Shown: in pieces, positions 34,591 through 46,100 of the stretch
Numbering within the stretch: position 1 is the first letter of the stretch
Layout of the letters: each line of letters begins with the position of its first letter
NCBI GenBank assembly: GCA_016617855.1
Contig: JAECUM010005013.1
Location: 1 to 64,000, forward strand
DNA length: 64,000 nucleotides
Origin: Megalonaias nervosa
Lineage: Eukaryota > Mollusca > Bivalvia > Unionida > Unionidae
Direction: 5' to 3'
Notes under the pieces: model-generated
What the model was told of the DNA's origin: nothing
Database searches by the model: none
What the model saw: only the letters and a program-made list of their open reading frames with translations
Made by a program: the position numbers and the translations under genes

Positions 34591-36094
34591 TCAAATTAAA
34601 TCGCCGTGTAAAATTTTGTATTCATCAGATGTTAATAAATTTTCCGATCTTAAATGATCAAGTATGTCAATAATTTCATTGTCAATTTCAGCACCAACAT
34701 TTCCAGCTTCTTTTGACGATATCAATAACATTAATCTGCCAATCATTTCAGTAACTGATGTAAATATTTTTACTCCAGTCCCAGTTATTTTATTTACACG
34801 ACGATTATCATTAGATTCAAACATATATATAGAGTTAGCACCAGCTTTTCCAGGTCGAATTTGTTGCGCTGTAGTTTTAAAAATATCAGCAATAATACCA
34901 TTTCTAGCTTGTTGAAAAAGTGCTGAAATTTCTTCTCCTGTTGATTTACTAATTTTTTCGTAAGCTTGTTTACCATCTTTAACAATATCATCTAATTTTA
35001 TAACGAAACTATCGTATTTATCTTGTTTCCAATTTTTTATATTATCAACATCTTTAATATTATTTTCTTTCATGAAAGTATCATAGTCTGATTTTCCTAT
35101 TTTTTCTTCTATCATCTTTCCCATTTTCTGTAGACGCTCATCTGATAATCTTTCAGTTGCCTCTGTACTTTCAGCTGGTATTCTTTCTGATTCTTCTTTT
35201 CTACATTCTGATTCTTCTTTTCTACGTTCTTTTATGCCATTTTCATCTGCTATTTTAAATTTCCTGTGAAATATCCATCCACTACCAAAACCTTTAGGTC
35301 TATTATCAACAGCTGTTCTGTAAAAATCTGTAGCGATAATACCCTTCCTAATTTTATCAACGAGTTGGAGTATATGTCTTTCTTTCGTAGCTTGATTTAA
35401 TTCAATATTAGAATTATCACAATCAACCATCATTTGACCTAAACCAGCAATAAGTGCATTATACCTTTTTTGTTCCCAAGTTTTAATATCATTAATAGCA
35501 TTTATATTATTTTTTTTTAAATTCATGATATTCATCGTAAGTTATTTCATCACTTGATTTTTTTTCTATAAAATTGTCTTTTTTCTTCAACACCTAAAAA
35601 CTTTACTGTTAACTCGCCAATTGTTTCTTGCACTTTTTCAATATCCTCTAATTTTTCTGATAATTTTCCTAGAACATTTCTGATTTCATGTTAAGTTAAC
35701 TCTCAAATACAAGTGGATTATTGATAAGCCGATTTAGTTCAGCTCGTCTGGCAGCAGGATCAGTAATATTTGCTACAAGTGCCTCAGCTAATCTTCTTTT
35801 TTCTTCATCAGATCTAGCAACAATTTTTGCAGCAGCTGCTTCTAGTTGTTCTTTAACAAGTCCGACCAAACCTTTTTCCTGCAATGTTTTAATTTCTTCT
35901 TCTGATAGTGGTTTAGTTTCAGGTTGTTTTCCAAGTAGCGCCTCAGTAACTGGTTTAAGAATTGTAGCTGTTGTTTCTGCGGAAACTGTCTGACCACGTC
36001 ATGCTTCTTGAACTTTTTCTTAAATTCTGCCTGTGATTGAGCAAGTTTTTTTTAAATCTTCTATATGTTTTCTGTACTTTGCTCGTTTATCCAT
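34591..36094 (-). pseudogene. Unknown Polinton protein with duplicated ~95-residue module
   Basis: Start at MDKRAKYRKHIEDLKK (36,094). The N-terminal third is helical and charged (RSDEEKRRLAEALVANIT, about 35,700-35,884). The C-terminal 314 residues are open (34,591-35,535) and hold two related modules. Module 1 (about 35,530-35,240) has INDIKTWEQKRYNAL and RKGIIATDFYRTA. Module 2 (about 35,060-34,780) has VDNIKNWKQDKYDSF and RNGIIADIFKTTA. A Glu/Arg-rich link (KERRKEESECRKEESE) joins them. Frameshifts occur near 36,040, 35,690 and 35,520 (A-run), plus stops. I do not recognise the fold; the position between ATPase and penton suggests a structural or packaging role. Confidence 0.6.
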
Positions 36095-36120
36095 ATTATG
36101 TCAAAGATGTTTGATAACAC

Positions 36121-36791
36121 TTACTGTAGATAATTTTCAATACAACAGCGAAACATTTTTTTGGGATCATGTGTAAGTTTATCGAATGAGAAAAAGTTAT
36201 ATTTATCTTTTGCTGCTTGATGATATAATTCAATAAATTTATCTTTTGTTTCGTCGCCACATTGCTCATTTGCAATATTTCTAACGTCAACGTTGTCCAG
36301 TCCTGAGAATAATATAAAACAACCAGTATTTCGCCAAATAAATCGGTCAACATTATGAAAACCCTGGGCTAAATAAATAGAATTACATTTTTTATTACGC
36401 GACAGTGAAAAATATGATCTTATTTTATTCATTTCAACATTGTTTAGCGGAATAGCATCAAAAACAACTATCTTATGTACATCTGAATCAAGTTGATTAA
36501 CTGGGATAAGTTCTTCTGGTTGTCTGATGATAAAAAAAAATCTTCACCAGACTCAAGGTCATCAAGAAGTTTGTTATTATATTCGCTAAGTGCCTCGTAC
36601 TTATCTTGTTGTGGATTAATTGTGTAAATATAAACTCGCTCGTAGTTAAAATTATTGCCTAACAGTAAATTCATAAGCAAATTTGTTTTCCCCGATTCAG
36701 TCACTCCAACAATAAGATAATGACAACCTGAAAGTTCGTTGTTGTGTTTATGTTGCACCAACCTATCTGTATCAAAATTTAATATCGACAT
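36121..36791 (-). pseudogene. FtsK/A32-type DNA-packaging ATPase
   Basis: Start taken at MSILNFDTDRL (36,791), because the longer open frame upstream is a hydrophobic leader lying across the fibre gene start. Walker A GVTESGKTNLL lies near 36,690-36,710. A Walker B-like hydrophobic strand ending in Asp (IVVFDAI) lies near 36,450-36,470. The C-terminal part has SIYLAQGFHNVDRFIWRN, where the Gln is the sensor motif typical of A32-like enzymes. A frameshift in an A-run (near 36,530) splits the two blocks. Size (about 223 codons) fits Polinton ATPases, which drive genome entry into the capsid. Confidence 0.85.
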
Positions 36792-36835
36792 AATATAAAT
36801 TAAGTTGATAAAAATTGTCAGACAATAAACAAATA
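36792..36835. promoter_or_regulatory. Divergent spacer ATPase / fibre gene
   Basis: Only 44 bp of AT-rich DNA separate the ATPase ATG (36,791, minus) from the fibre ATG (36,836, plus), so any promoters must be overlapping or shared. No clear motif is recognised. Confidence 0.4.
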
Positions 36836-38106
36836 ATGAGCTATTATACAAAATTTGGAACATCATTAGGAGATTCGTCGTCTATAAGTACAATAACAAA
36901 CGGCAATATTGATTTATCAGGCTACCTGAAAAAAACTAGCGATACAATGACAGACAACCTGTCTATGTCAAATCAACGAGTACTAGGTTTATAAACAAAT
37001 TATCCGCCAATAAATGTTGTTAATACACAAGCTGTTAGTTATGCACAACTAAAATCTGTCGACAACAGAAAACTAGATAAATCAAGTGGAGTTGTCACAG
37101 GTAATATTGATATGTCAGAAAAAGGATAATAAACTTAGAAACTTCATATCCATCAGGAAACTTTAATCCAACACAAGCAGCAAGTTTATTACAGTTAATA
37201 TATGTCATTGATATTTAACTCAGTAAAGCAGGTGATGAAATGACCGGCAATCTCAACATGTTCGGCAAAAAATATTAAACTTAGAAACTGCATATCCACC
37301 AGCAAATGTTGATAACACACAAGCTATAAGTTATGCACAATTAAAATCTGTTGACGATAACAAGTTCGATAAGTCCGGCGAAACAATGACAGGTAACCTG
37401 ATAATGAGCAATAACTCAAAAATAACTGGATTATCGACAACCTCGCCTCCAGCTAATGAGACTAATGCTATTAGTTATGCTCAGTTAAAAGAAGAACTTA
37501 CCCCATATTTTAAAATAATCCGGTGGAACATTGTCAGGCAACATAAACCTGAGAAGCAGCAAACTAATGACAACATATATTCCAGTTAATCCTAATGATC
37601 TGACAAATAAAGCGTATGTTGATAGTCTGTCTCGTGGTGTAAATCGAACCAAAAACAATGTTGGGTATATTCCAACACTTTTAAAGGCACCTGACAATCG
37701 AGTTGGGTTTGAGGTAAGCGTATCAACATATTATCTTGAAAACTACCCTCATCCCGCTTTCTCTGATAGACAGGAATGGACGACAAACGGAGAAGTTGAA
37801 AACTTTTGGATTAAAATTATATGTCCCACTGCAGTTGCTATTTGGCAATTTCATTTGCGTGGCCGATTAAACTCTAGTGTTAGTCGAATTTATAATTGGC
37901 GGCTTGAAGGACCAAACGATGATATCAACTGGACAACATTATATAGTACAGGAAATACGTATATCTTTGCAACACAATATTTTACAATTCCAACAGAAAA
38001 AACTGTCAACAAGTACTTGTATTTTCTTTTTTATGTTGTCGCTGTTGAAAATCCATTTCCAGGACTAACAGCATTTCAAATATACACACTCGATGATCAA
38101 ATTTAA
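36836..38106 (+). pseudogene. Tail-fibre-like protein with MTGNL/NKITGL repeats
   Basis: Start MSYYTKFGTSLGDSSSIST at 36,836. Five repeats of about 45-50 residues follow, built like phage tail-fibre and Polinton fibre repeats: a D/ET-M-x-x-N-L-x-M-S segment, an x-ITGL or ILNL strand and an A-Y/V-SYAQLK segment. Repeats occur near 36,930, 37,090, 37,230, 37,385 and 37,525. The C-terminal 170 residues (37,590-38,106) form a beta-rich, discoidin-like domain (GEVENFWIKI, WRLEGPNDDINWTTLYSTG) that may bind receptors or sugars. Stops occur near 36,994 and 37,127 and frameshifts near 37,120-37,280 and 37,525. A host-attachment role is a family-based inference. Confidence 0.75.
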
Positions 38107-38123
38107 TCTGATGCTATAAAATA

Positions 38124-38485
38124 ATGCCAGAACCACCATTTATAACTGTTGCAAGAGAATTTTATGATAATATTTTCAACCCCAAAAAAGATGTTAAGGA
38201 CGAATCACTAGCCGCACGTGTGATCAATACTACAAAATTTTTACAATTCCAATGATAAACTCTCCATTGTCAGAAGAAGAAAAAAATTTTGTTCGTGTTA
38301 TGCATATGCGAGGACCACAACTGAAAAAAGCAATAGAAAACTTTTATATTATAAGCAAATACTGTCATCCTGATGATTGTCTGGAAGAACAAAAACAAAC
38401 TGAAATTCTGTTTAAAAAAATACTGCTTGAGCTTGATATTAAAAATATAAATTTGATAATGCGATCAGGTTTATTAAAAACATGA
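38124..38485 (+). pseudogene. Small helical Polinton protein (MPEPPF start)
   Basis: A first part, MPEPPFITVAREFYDNIFN (38,124-38,255), overlaps by ATGA a second part (38,252-38,485) containing MHMRGPQLKKAIENFYIIS and CHPDDCLEEQKQTEILFKK. I think these are one former gene split by a frameshift near 38,240; two overlapping genes is the alternative. Predicted helical, 120 residues in total. It starts 18 bp after the fibre stop. No domain recognised. Confidence 0.55.
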
Positions 38486-38862
38486 GTAGCGTAGGTGGAA
38501 AAACAAATGAACGATAACCATGATCGTCTCGACAAACTATCAGAATCTAGGATAATAGGAATAAGAAGAAACAAGAAGTTATATAATAGTTTTTAAAACG
38601 AGAAATTTTTAAGTATCTCGGCATGTACTACCACGACAAAGAAACCCTAATTAAAATCGTTACTATGACGGTTGATATAGAATTAATTATTAAAGTATAC
38701 TCAAACGCAATTTTGCCAATGATACGTAAAAAACTAGAATTTGATCCGATTATTGTTAGCAGGTCTCTAAAGATAATCAAAAATTTTGACGATGAAATCA
38801 GTTATCTTAAGGATGATGAGCAAGAAAAGTTTTTTAACGAAGTAACACAAAGTTGGAAGTAA
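38482..38862 (+). pseudogene. Small unknown Polinton protein
   Basis: Possible starts are at 38,482 (MSSVGG) or 38,507 (MNDNHDRLDKLSESRIIGI). A frame break near 38,595 leads to the open block 38,623-38,862 (MYYHDKETLIKIVTMTVDIE ... DDEQEKFFNEVTQSWK). Helical, rich in Ile and charged residues. It overlaps the previous gene end by a few bases. Unknown function. Confidence 0.45.
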
Positions 38863-38916
38863 AAATTGATTCTTATTACGACGTAAGTGAAGAAGATGAT
38901 ATTCCATTCTATCAAT

Positions 38917-39398
38917 CCAGCTCTCTAGACAATTGTCATTAGGAAATTATTATAATGAAATTGAGAAAATACTCACAAAACCATATGAAAAAATAATGTT
39001 ACAAGTAGCTTCTGCTATTGGTCTTCTCACAATTGAACTAGACAAGCTTAAAAAATTAATGTTAATAAATTTCGTGCTTGCATACGCAATTATCAGACAA
39101 CATCTTGTTCTCAAAAATTTCACGTTAGATCAAATAAGCTTGGTATTAGGGTTCATTGATGAAACAGAAAAAGATTACGGTAATTTAGTAAATAAAACAG
39201 ATTTATATGAAGGTGAATTAGAAGACATTTTTTATTCACATACTTGGTTAAAGAAAAATGAGGTACTAACAGATAAATGATATAATGATACTTCGTCAGA
39301 TTTTTATGACAAATACAGAGAGGTTTTAGCTGACAATCATAAATTTCGTGATTTTCTTCATCCAATTGTTGGTACTAGAATTTTTACAATTGTGTAAA
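38917..39398 (+). pseudogene. Small unknown Polinton protein
   Basis: The open block 38,933-39,280 (MSLGNYYNEIEKILTKPYEK ... WLKKNEVLTDK) is followed, after a stop and frameshift at about 39,278, by a related-looking tail ending HPIVGTRIFTIV at 39,398. It is strongly helical with a hydrophobic central part. No domain recognised. The true start is uncertain because the frame continues upstream into 38,917. Confidence 0.45.
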
Positions 39399-39420
39399 AA
39401 TTGTGAACAAATATTGTATA

Positions 39421-39530
39421 ATGAAAAAACAGATCATCGATTTCAATCATATTTCAGAAGAAATTCCAAAACAAAATGTTGAAGCACTATAACAATATTA
39501 TAAATTTTATCATAAAAACCTTTGGTGAGT
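39421..39530 (+). pseudogene. Very short protein remnant
   Basis: MKKQIIDFNHISEEIPKQNV begins at 39,421 and runs to a TAA near codon 24; the same frame continues for about a dozen residues to 39,530. Too short and broken to assign. Confidence 0.3.
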
Positions 39531-39591
39531 AAAACAATGTTGTAAGTACTACAGAAGAATACTTCGAGTAATATTATATTTACCACTGCTA

Positions 39592-39907
39592 ATGACCAGC
39601 TCTGGCATAATCTCAAGTGCAGCATCATTAAATCTGTTTTTGTTAATAATATCTGGTGTTGGTGTCTCTATTTCAACAGCTTGTAAGAAAATTGAGCCCC
39701 GACTTGAGACTAAATAAAATGCTCGTAAAAATAGCAAGTATCACTTATAAAAAATTACTTGATCAGATATGATCTTATTTGCGAGGTGTAAAATATGATA
39801 TGGACGATTTAATACGCGAGTTTCGTATTATTGACAGTATGTTAATGGATATTCTGCCAATGAGAGTCAACAGGTATGGAAAAGATTATCATAAAATGTG
39901 GTTATAG
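39592..39907 (+). pseudogene. Small helical protein with hydrophobic N-terminus
   Basis: MTSSGIISSAASLNLFLLII (39,592) gives a membrane-like helix. A frameshift near 39,715 leads to MLVKIASITYKKLLDQI, a stop near 39,768 and DMDDLIREFRIIDSMLMDIL, ending at 39,907. Similar hydrophobic-then-helical small proteins occur at this place in other Polintons as I remember them; the function is not known to me. Confidence 0.5.
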
Positions 39908-40038
39908 TATTAGATGTTTAGAAATATCATTGTCAAATAAAACATCAACCATGTTGTCGATGAATAACATTGGATCAGTTGTCCAACCCCTATTCGCTTA
40001 TCATTTTCATCAGCAAACAACCATACTGATCCGTACTT

Positions 40039-40309
40039 GCTCGATAAATGATAACCAACTTTTTTAATACAATCGCTTATTATTTTAGGTGCTATTCCAG
40101 TATATTTGGAAGCTGATTTAACAGAACCTAATCTTTTAAAAAAAATCTGTTTGTTAGATCAAATCCAACACTTCTTATTGACGTTGTTTCAAATCCCATT
40201 TTATATAATTATTTTATTGTTTAATATGAGATAAATCTAGAGGTCCGGGAACCTCTCTTCTGAGCTAGAAACCTCTTTTGATAGAGGAACCTCATATTCT
40301 TTTACTACT
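40039..40309 (-). repeat. Polinton right terminal inverted repeat (271 bp)
   Basis: Reverse complement of 21,719-21,986, about 95% alike by eye. Here the coding-like frame inside the repeat continues inward past the repeat boundary (a YGSVWLFADE segment near 40,005-40,035). It therefore extends the NUMOD-like motif further than the left copy does, although stops and indels break it nearer the terminus. Confidence 0.9.
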
Positions 40310-40314
40310 GCTGG
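40310..40314. repeat. Polinton target-site duplication, right (GCTGG)
   Basis: Directly follows the right terminus and repeats 21,714-21,718. Confidence 0.8.
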
Positions 40315-41075
40315 TATAAGTGGTACAGGAAGACCCCGGGAAAACCACGATATGAAGGTCCGCTGTTGTTGGCTGGAATAATTGACAACAGGTAAGCAGT
40401 TTGTCGCTAAGCGAAATGAGCATGCACAGTTCAGTCAATAAGCTTAGATGCGACATCTAAACAATTCAAAAAGAACAGATTGCTTCACCCATCAATAAAC
40501 GTTATTCAATGAAAATATTAGAGACGGCTGTAAAACAAGATCAAAGCAGTTAGTAAGTTTTTCAACAATCTATATTTCAGGTCTTGATCTATTTGCAAAC
40601 AAAAATAAAAGTAACAGACAACCCAGTTCAAAATACTTTGAAACAATGTTGCCTCGTAGTTCATAAGTAATACAACTCCATTAAAGACTTCATTTAATAC
40701 TGAGATGCTTAAAATGCCTTTAATATTGATCTCTTCGTATGCTTTGTCGCTAGATCAGCGAAGCAAAGGAATAGTAATATATTTCACTTTAGGCGTCTTC
40801 AGAACTTCCGTGTTGAACAGGGTAACAAATTTACGGGTGTCTATGGAAATTTATGCCGCCATTTTGAAATGTGTATAGACAAAATTTAGTTCATTGGGTT
40901 TTTGTTTTCACAGGACGAGTTGCCCTGGTTATAACAGCGTAAAATGATTAAGTTGTTTGGAGCGAAATGTGAGTTTGCCTCTGCTCTAATTGAAATGGCG
41001 TGTTTGTTGTTTTTTGTGATAAATAAACTGACATAAAAGTACACCAAAGTGGTGCAGCATGAAATGGTTGTATGT

Positions 41076-41077
<2 letters not shown>

Positions 41078-41113
<36 letters not shown>
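41078..41113. repeat. (GA)n microsatellite
   Basis: A perfect GA dinucleotide tract of about 36 bp. Confidence 0.95.
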
Positions 41114-41116
<3 letters not shown>

Positions 41117-43108
41117 ATTGAAAAAAGATAGTCAACGCCAATTTTTCAAAATCAGTATGTTTAATAAGGCTCGCTCACGTAAACTTTAAGAAATGGAGAT
41201 AGAAGATTAAACCAAGGGTTGCAAATTTTGAGTTTTATGGAAAAGCGTGGAGCAAGAATCTTTTTTCGTGTTTCGCCGTTGCCGTCTGGAAGCAAATGAG
41301 TCATTCTCAGCTAGTTCTGACACGTGTAAGGCGTAGTTGTTTGCATTTGCAACATGTACCATGGAGAAAATGTTGACATACATCTATACTATTGGCATAT
41401 ACTGTGGCTGAATTTTTTTACATGGTGTAGTTATGGAAATCGTTTATGATCTAAGCACACACCGTAACAAAATGTCTGCCCTCTTGTCCTCGAAAAAAAT
41501 ATGCCGGAACTAGTCTAAAGTATACCAGCTTAAGGTGGTTTATAAAGAGGGAAATTAATTTGGCCTCAGCATTCAATAGCAACTTCTGAAAGTGCAATGA
41601 AACAAGTACAAACTATATAAAATGAAAACTAAGTTATCGACTCGTCTTTAAACAATTTACCTTTGAAGTCCATCGAGTGAAAATGATTCAGCATAGCTGG
41701 CATTGTTTTAATAGATGCACATATAAGTAAGGCGAAGCTGTATGCTCTTTGACCACAATTAGAACCATTAGACATTCACCGAAATAAAGGTTATTAAACT
41801 TTCTGTTAACAATGCCTAAGATATAAAAGATTTTATTTCAAATAGCCAGGACATCCAGGGAGAAGGTATAGCATTCTATTTCATTTAACTGCATTTGGAG
41901 GGACCACCACAAATTTCCCTACTGACCACACAGGTAGGATGGAAAAGAAGTGGGATGAAAATATATTTTAATCATTAAATCAAATATAATTAAACATATC
42001 TTCCCTAGCCCATCTCCACTCTATGATTTCCGTAATAAATAGAGTAAAATTCTATAGACCCTCTGTAATGTTTGCCATCCTTCCCTAACCTATTGTAAAC
42101 AAAAATGCCGTCATATTCACACTTTAAACGACCACACAGGGTAGGATGTAAATGAAAGGGTACAAAAAAAATTTAAATCCCTTATAAATAAAACACCACT
42201 ACCACCCTATGATCGCTTTATCCAGAGCCCTTTACCACCCTATGATCCTCATTTTATCAATAAAATCAAAAACTCTACCCTCTTCTTTAACGTCCCTACC
42301 AACCCCTACTCCTTTTTCCTAAAAACTCAAAGCTACCGTCCCCTTTACCCATTTCACAATCCCTACAATTTTATAAGTATAGTGAAAGAAGAGAAAGAAG
42401 TAGGCCGCTATTTTATTTTTTGGCATTAATATAGGGCAAAGAGAAATTAAAAATATGTTACTTTTTCTGTGCGTTTCTGGAAGACACTAGGAAGTCTTAT
42501 GTAAGAACTGTTTCATTGGTTTTAATCGTTTATAAATTCTATATGAAATATATGAAGGGGGAGACAATTTTAGAGTTTTACTTCAACTAAACATAATTTG
42601 CATTTATCAGTTTTAAAAACCAGTGTTATATTGCAATAATATTGCAACATTGTCGAACAAACATGGGTATCAAGTCAGCCTACGTTGCCTATCATAAATT
42701 TTGGCTTTACGCAAAGCTTGGAGTAAACATTTTCACCTCTATCTCCCTCCCCGTCATAAAGTAAATGAGACAAAATAAGGCTATAGATTGATCGGATAAA
42801 AATAAGTGTAGCCTAGCGGGAATGCATGTTCTTACTGACATTTTTCACCATGTCTAGTCAATTGTTACAAAATCATGTTTTGTCTCAGGTTTTGAAGACA
42901 CACAATGAAAATATTATTGCCCATACCAAATTTGGGCGATGTGTGACAGAGATTATAAAAATGTGTATATGATTGTAAATATGTGTGTGCGTGTGTCTGT
43001 GTCTGTGCATGTCTGCGTGTGCATGTGAAGGACTGAGAGATATTATAAAATGCATGTGTGTGCGCGGTCAATAGGACTCCTTAGATGGGTGTGTGGTGTC
43101 TATGCATG

Positions 43109-43111
<3 letters not shown>

Positions 43112-43151
<40 letters not shown>
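43112..43151. repeat. (GA)n microsatellite
   Basis: A perfect AG dinucleotide tract of about 40 bp. Confidence 0.95.
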
Positions 43152-43155
<4 letters not shown>

Positions 43156-46100
43156 AGTTAATTTTGATTTCCAAGAAGGAACGTATTACGTATTCATCTA
43201 GCGTGGGGTTTTCGCGGTACGAAGGCAATAGGTTTAGTGCTAGTGAGCGCTTACGCATGCTCTTGTTGACAAACTCCACTTTGTCATTGTAGTAATAATC
43301 GGAGGCACCTATTGCTGCAGCGAAAGTACTATTGCACCAGCAAGCGTGCACCCTTGCTTGCACGTCGACGCTGAGTTCCTCTCACCTGATGGCGTACCCT
43401 GAGACAAATTGGCCTAAAGGCTATTGTTTTGACCTCGCAGGCCCAAATTTACGTGACATAAAAGCTTCGTCCGTGATCCATTACCGTAGTGCTCGTGCAG
43501 GTTTAGAGAGTAGAATCCCTCGCGCGGAACGGTGATGGTGTCGACATTCTTGCTAAGGAAGAAAATGCCGAAGTTCTGCACTGCATCCCATCAATACAAA
43601 TCTCAACGCAACTGTGGCCGTAGTCGCTCCGACTGTTGCGACGTTGGCTGTGAAGCATAGAATTGTAGCGCAATACGCACCATGAGGTGCAAAAGCCGAA
43701 AGGTCGGCATAGCATGCATTTCGGGACCAATAACCCAGCTAGGCGACGGCTCTTTGTGAGATATATACTATCTACAGGCATGCCAATGGTCAGCACAGAG
43801 CAAACTTTCACTAAGAGTACCGCAAACGTGCCTGAGGCTACTCTTGGTTTGTGGATGCCAGTTTTTTATAATCCATCAGCACCGTCCGATGCGTAAAACT
43901 GCAGATGTGAAATTGTGGCGCAGTCACGCAAGCCAATAAGTAAAAGACGCAGTCCTATGACAAACTGAGCAAAATGATGAAGGTTCTGTTATCATTACCT
44001 TGTCAAATAAATTACTCACTACTGTTAATCTAAACACTGTTCTCCACCAATGTTGTAATAAGATACCGCCAATGTCAGGGTTGGAGATTTCTTAATTGTA
44101 AAGCATGGTTGTTTTGGTCTTTCACATTTTCAGTCTACTTTAGTATCAATATATATATCATTATTTTGTTTCCACACTGATGCAGGAAGACTAAGAAACT
44201 TTATTTTATACAGGGCAAATTTTTCGTATTCTATATCATTGTAATACTTAAATTTATCTTTTAACATTTTTATAACTTGTTTGTTTTCTTTTTGCGCTCT
44301 TTGATTGTATGTGTATGACAGTGCATAGCTGCTGACACTTCTAGCTGTGATCTGTATGTATCATAGTAAAGTGTCCTATATTTAAAATGTATCTGTCAGA
44401 GTAATTTAAAATTATTAGAAAAATATGCATAGAGAGTATTTTTACAAAATCTTCCATGGTAGGCATAGTCAAAATAAGACTCAATCTGATGCATTTCTTA
44501 GCCGTAATAACATGTACATATTGGTAGGTATACTTCTCTAATTTGTTATCGCCCTTTATCTTTAATATATATATATATATATATATAACTAGAAAATGTA
44601 TTGAAATTTATTCGATAACATATAAGATGTTGCTCTGAAACTTGCAGAAGTAAATAAATTATATCTACCGAAATTGTTGAATAAATGTCGTGGAATATTT
44701 ATAGCACTTAGAAGTGGGTTTCTAAGAACATGGAATGTGTTCATAGAACAAACATGCCGATGCCAGTATGCTAAATTTAAAACAAAAGTTAAAGATGTAA
44801 CATTAAATTCATAGGTCAGTTGAGGACGATTATCCAGAATTTTAAAGGAAACAAAAGGAGAACATTCAACTTGACATAAATCTTGTTAGCCTATATTCAT
44901 AATAAAATTTCGTTCCGAAGTAAAACTAATGCAACAGCCATTTCTTATTCAAATTTTCACATACAATATTACAATAAAACTTGATGTCACATTAATGCTA
45001 AGCTCACACTGAATTTGACTGCAATCACAACATTCTTTGCGCATGAACTAAAATTAAATTTATGCTGCGTGGAACGGATAAGGACAACGCTATGTGGCCC
45101 CTCCATATGATATGACGGTACAGTGCGCAAATATATTCACAGCTTTCAGGTTTTGCGGAAGAAAATTTCAAAGATCATACATGCATTTTTGTTCAGGCTA
45201 GATGTTAAATGTATAGTAATTTTGATCTATAATATCCGGTTAAGCCTTTGATAGCATTAAGCTATCTATTTTAAACCAGATTTACAACTTTCTCTACAAC
45301 AGATGTATAAATATTTATAAAACCAGTTTTTGTGTGTTAATTGTGATTGAATGACAATGTCATGTACAATTGTATTAGTAATAAATTCGAACTGCTCTCA
45401 AAGAATCCATGTATAATTTTCACAAGTACAATATCCAAAAATATGTCAGCCACATTACATCTAAGTTGCATAGAGATATGCCAACATTCTCTCCACTGTG
45501 CATGTTTCAAATGCAAACAACTTCACCTTACATACGCCACTCTCTCAAAAGTACATAGTAACACCCAAGTTACTGTTTTGTGTTGTTTCGTTTATTTTTT
45601 GGCGGGGTGAGTGTATTTTTATAACTCATCGAAAAATGTTAGCATTGATGTCTGACTCGCTCAAATTGATTGTTACATTGCAAATTTAAATTTAGCTTGT
45701 TTGATGTCATATAAATATTTGTAGAGCATAAAACTGAAATTTATTTTTTGAACAGTAATAGCTTTAGATGAATTTCCCATTTTCACATACGATTAATCAC
45801 CAAGTTCTATCGACTGAGTTACGAGTCAGTTTGAAGGATATTACATACTGTATGTTCTAACAAAGTCCAGTTCAAATGCAAACAACATACACCATGATCT
45901 GCCACCGCATAATGCGCCAGCATATCAGGATCAATGTTGTTGGTTCTACTGATTACTCCTAGCAAACTGGACAGACCTAGCTCTGCAGGAGCTTTATGCT
46001 AAGACAGGTCTGGGTCTCCGTTGTTTGTATTTGTCCCATATAAGGTAATTTTTTTTCTCCAGTTATTTCTATTCTATTTCCTTAATCTTTTATATTTCTT

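Larger units (their letters stand above)
21719..40309. mobile_element. Polinton/Maverick-type virus-like element, 18.6 kb, decayed
   Basis: The element begins AGTAGTAAAAG and ends with its reverse complement; AG/CT termini are typical of Polintons. Inverted repeats of about 270 bp and a 5-bp target duplication bound it. Inside are the hallmark Polinton genes: protein-primed PolB, retroviral-type integrase, adenain-like protease, FtsK/A32-type ATPase, double-jelly-roll major capsid protein and penton-like protein. Fibre-like, HNH and several small genes are also present. Genes from 29,249 to 36,791 are all on the minus strand and nearly contiguous. Fibre and small genes (36,836-39,907) run the other way. 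Most large genes have stops or frameshifts, so I infer an inactive copy. The roughly 5% difference between the terminal repeats, judged by eye, fits an old insertion. Confidence 0.95.

Noticed and set aside
24022..36094. Stop-codon reassignment in the Polinton instead of decay
   Set aside because: TAA, TAG and TGA all occur inside frames, and frameshifts are equally frequent. Reassignment of one codon cannot explain the pattern.
42865..43071. His/Thr-rich minus-strand frame
   Set aside because: It comes from a degenerate GTGT/TGTG-rich tract; low complexity only.
43190..43896. GC-richer stretch with overlapping frames on both strands (43,332-43,535, 43,503-43,811, 43,687-43,896)
   Set aside because: None shows a recognisable domain, and no splice-compatible extension was found. 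It could be an old exon or repeat, but I cannot support a call.
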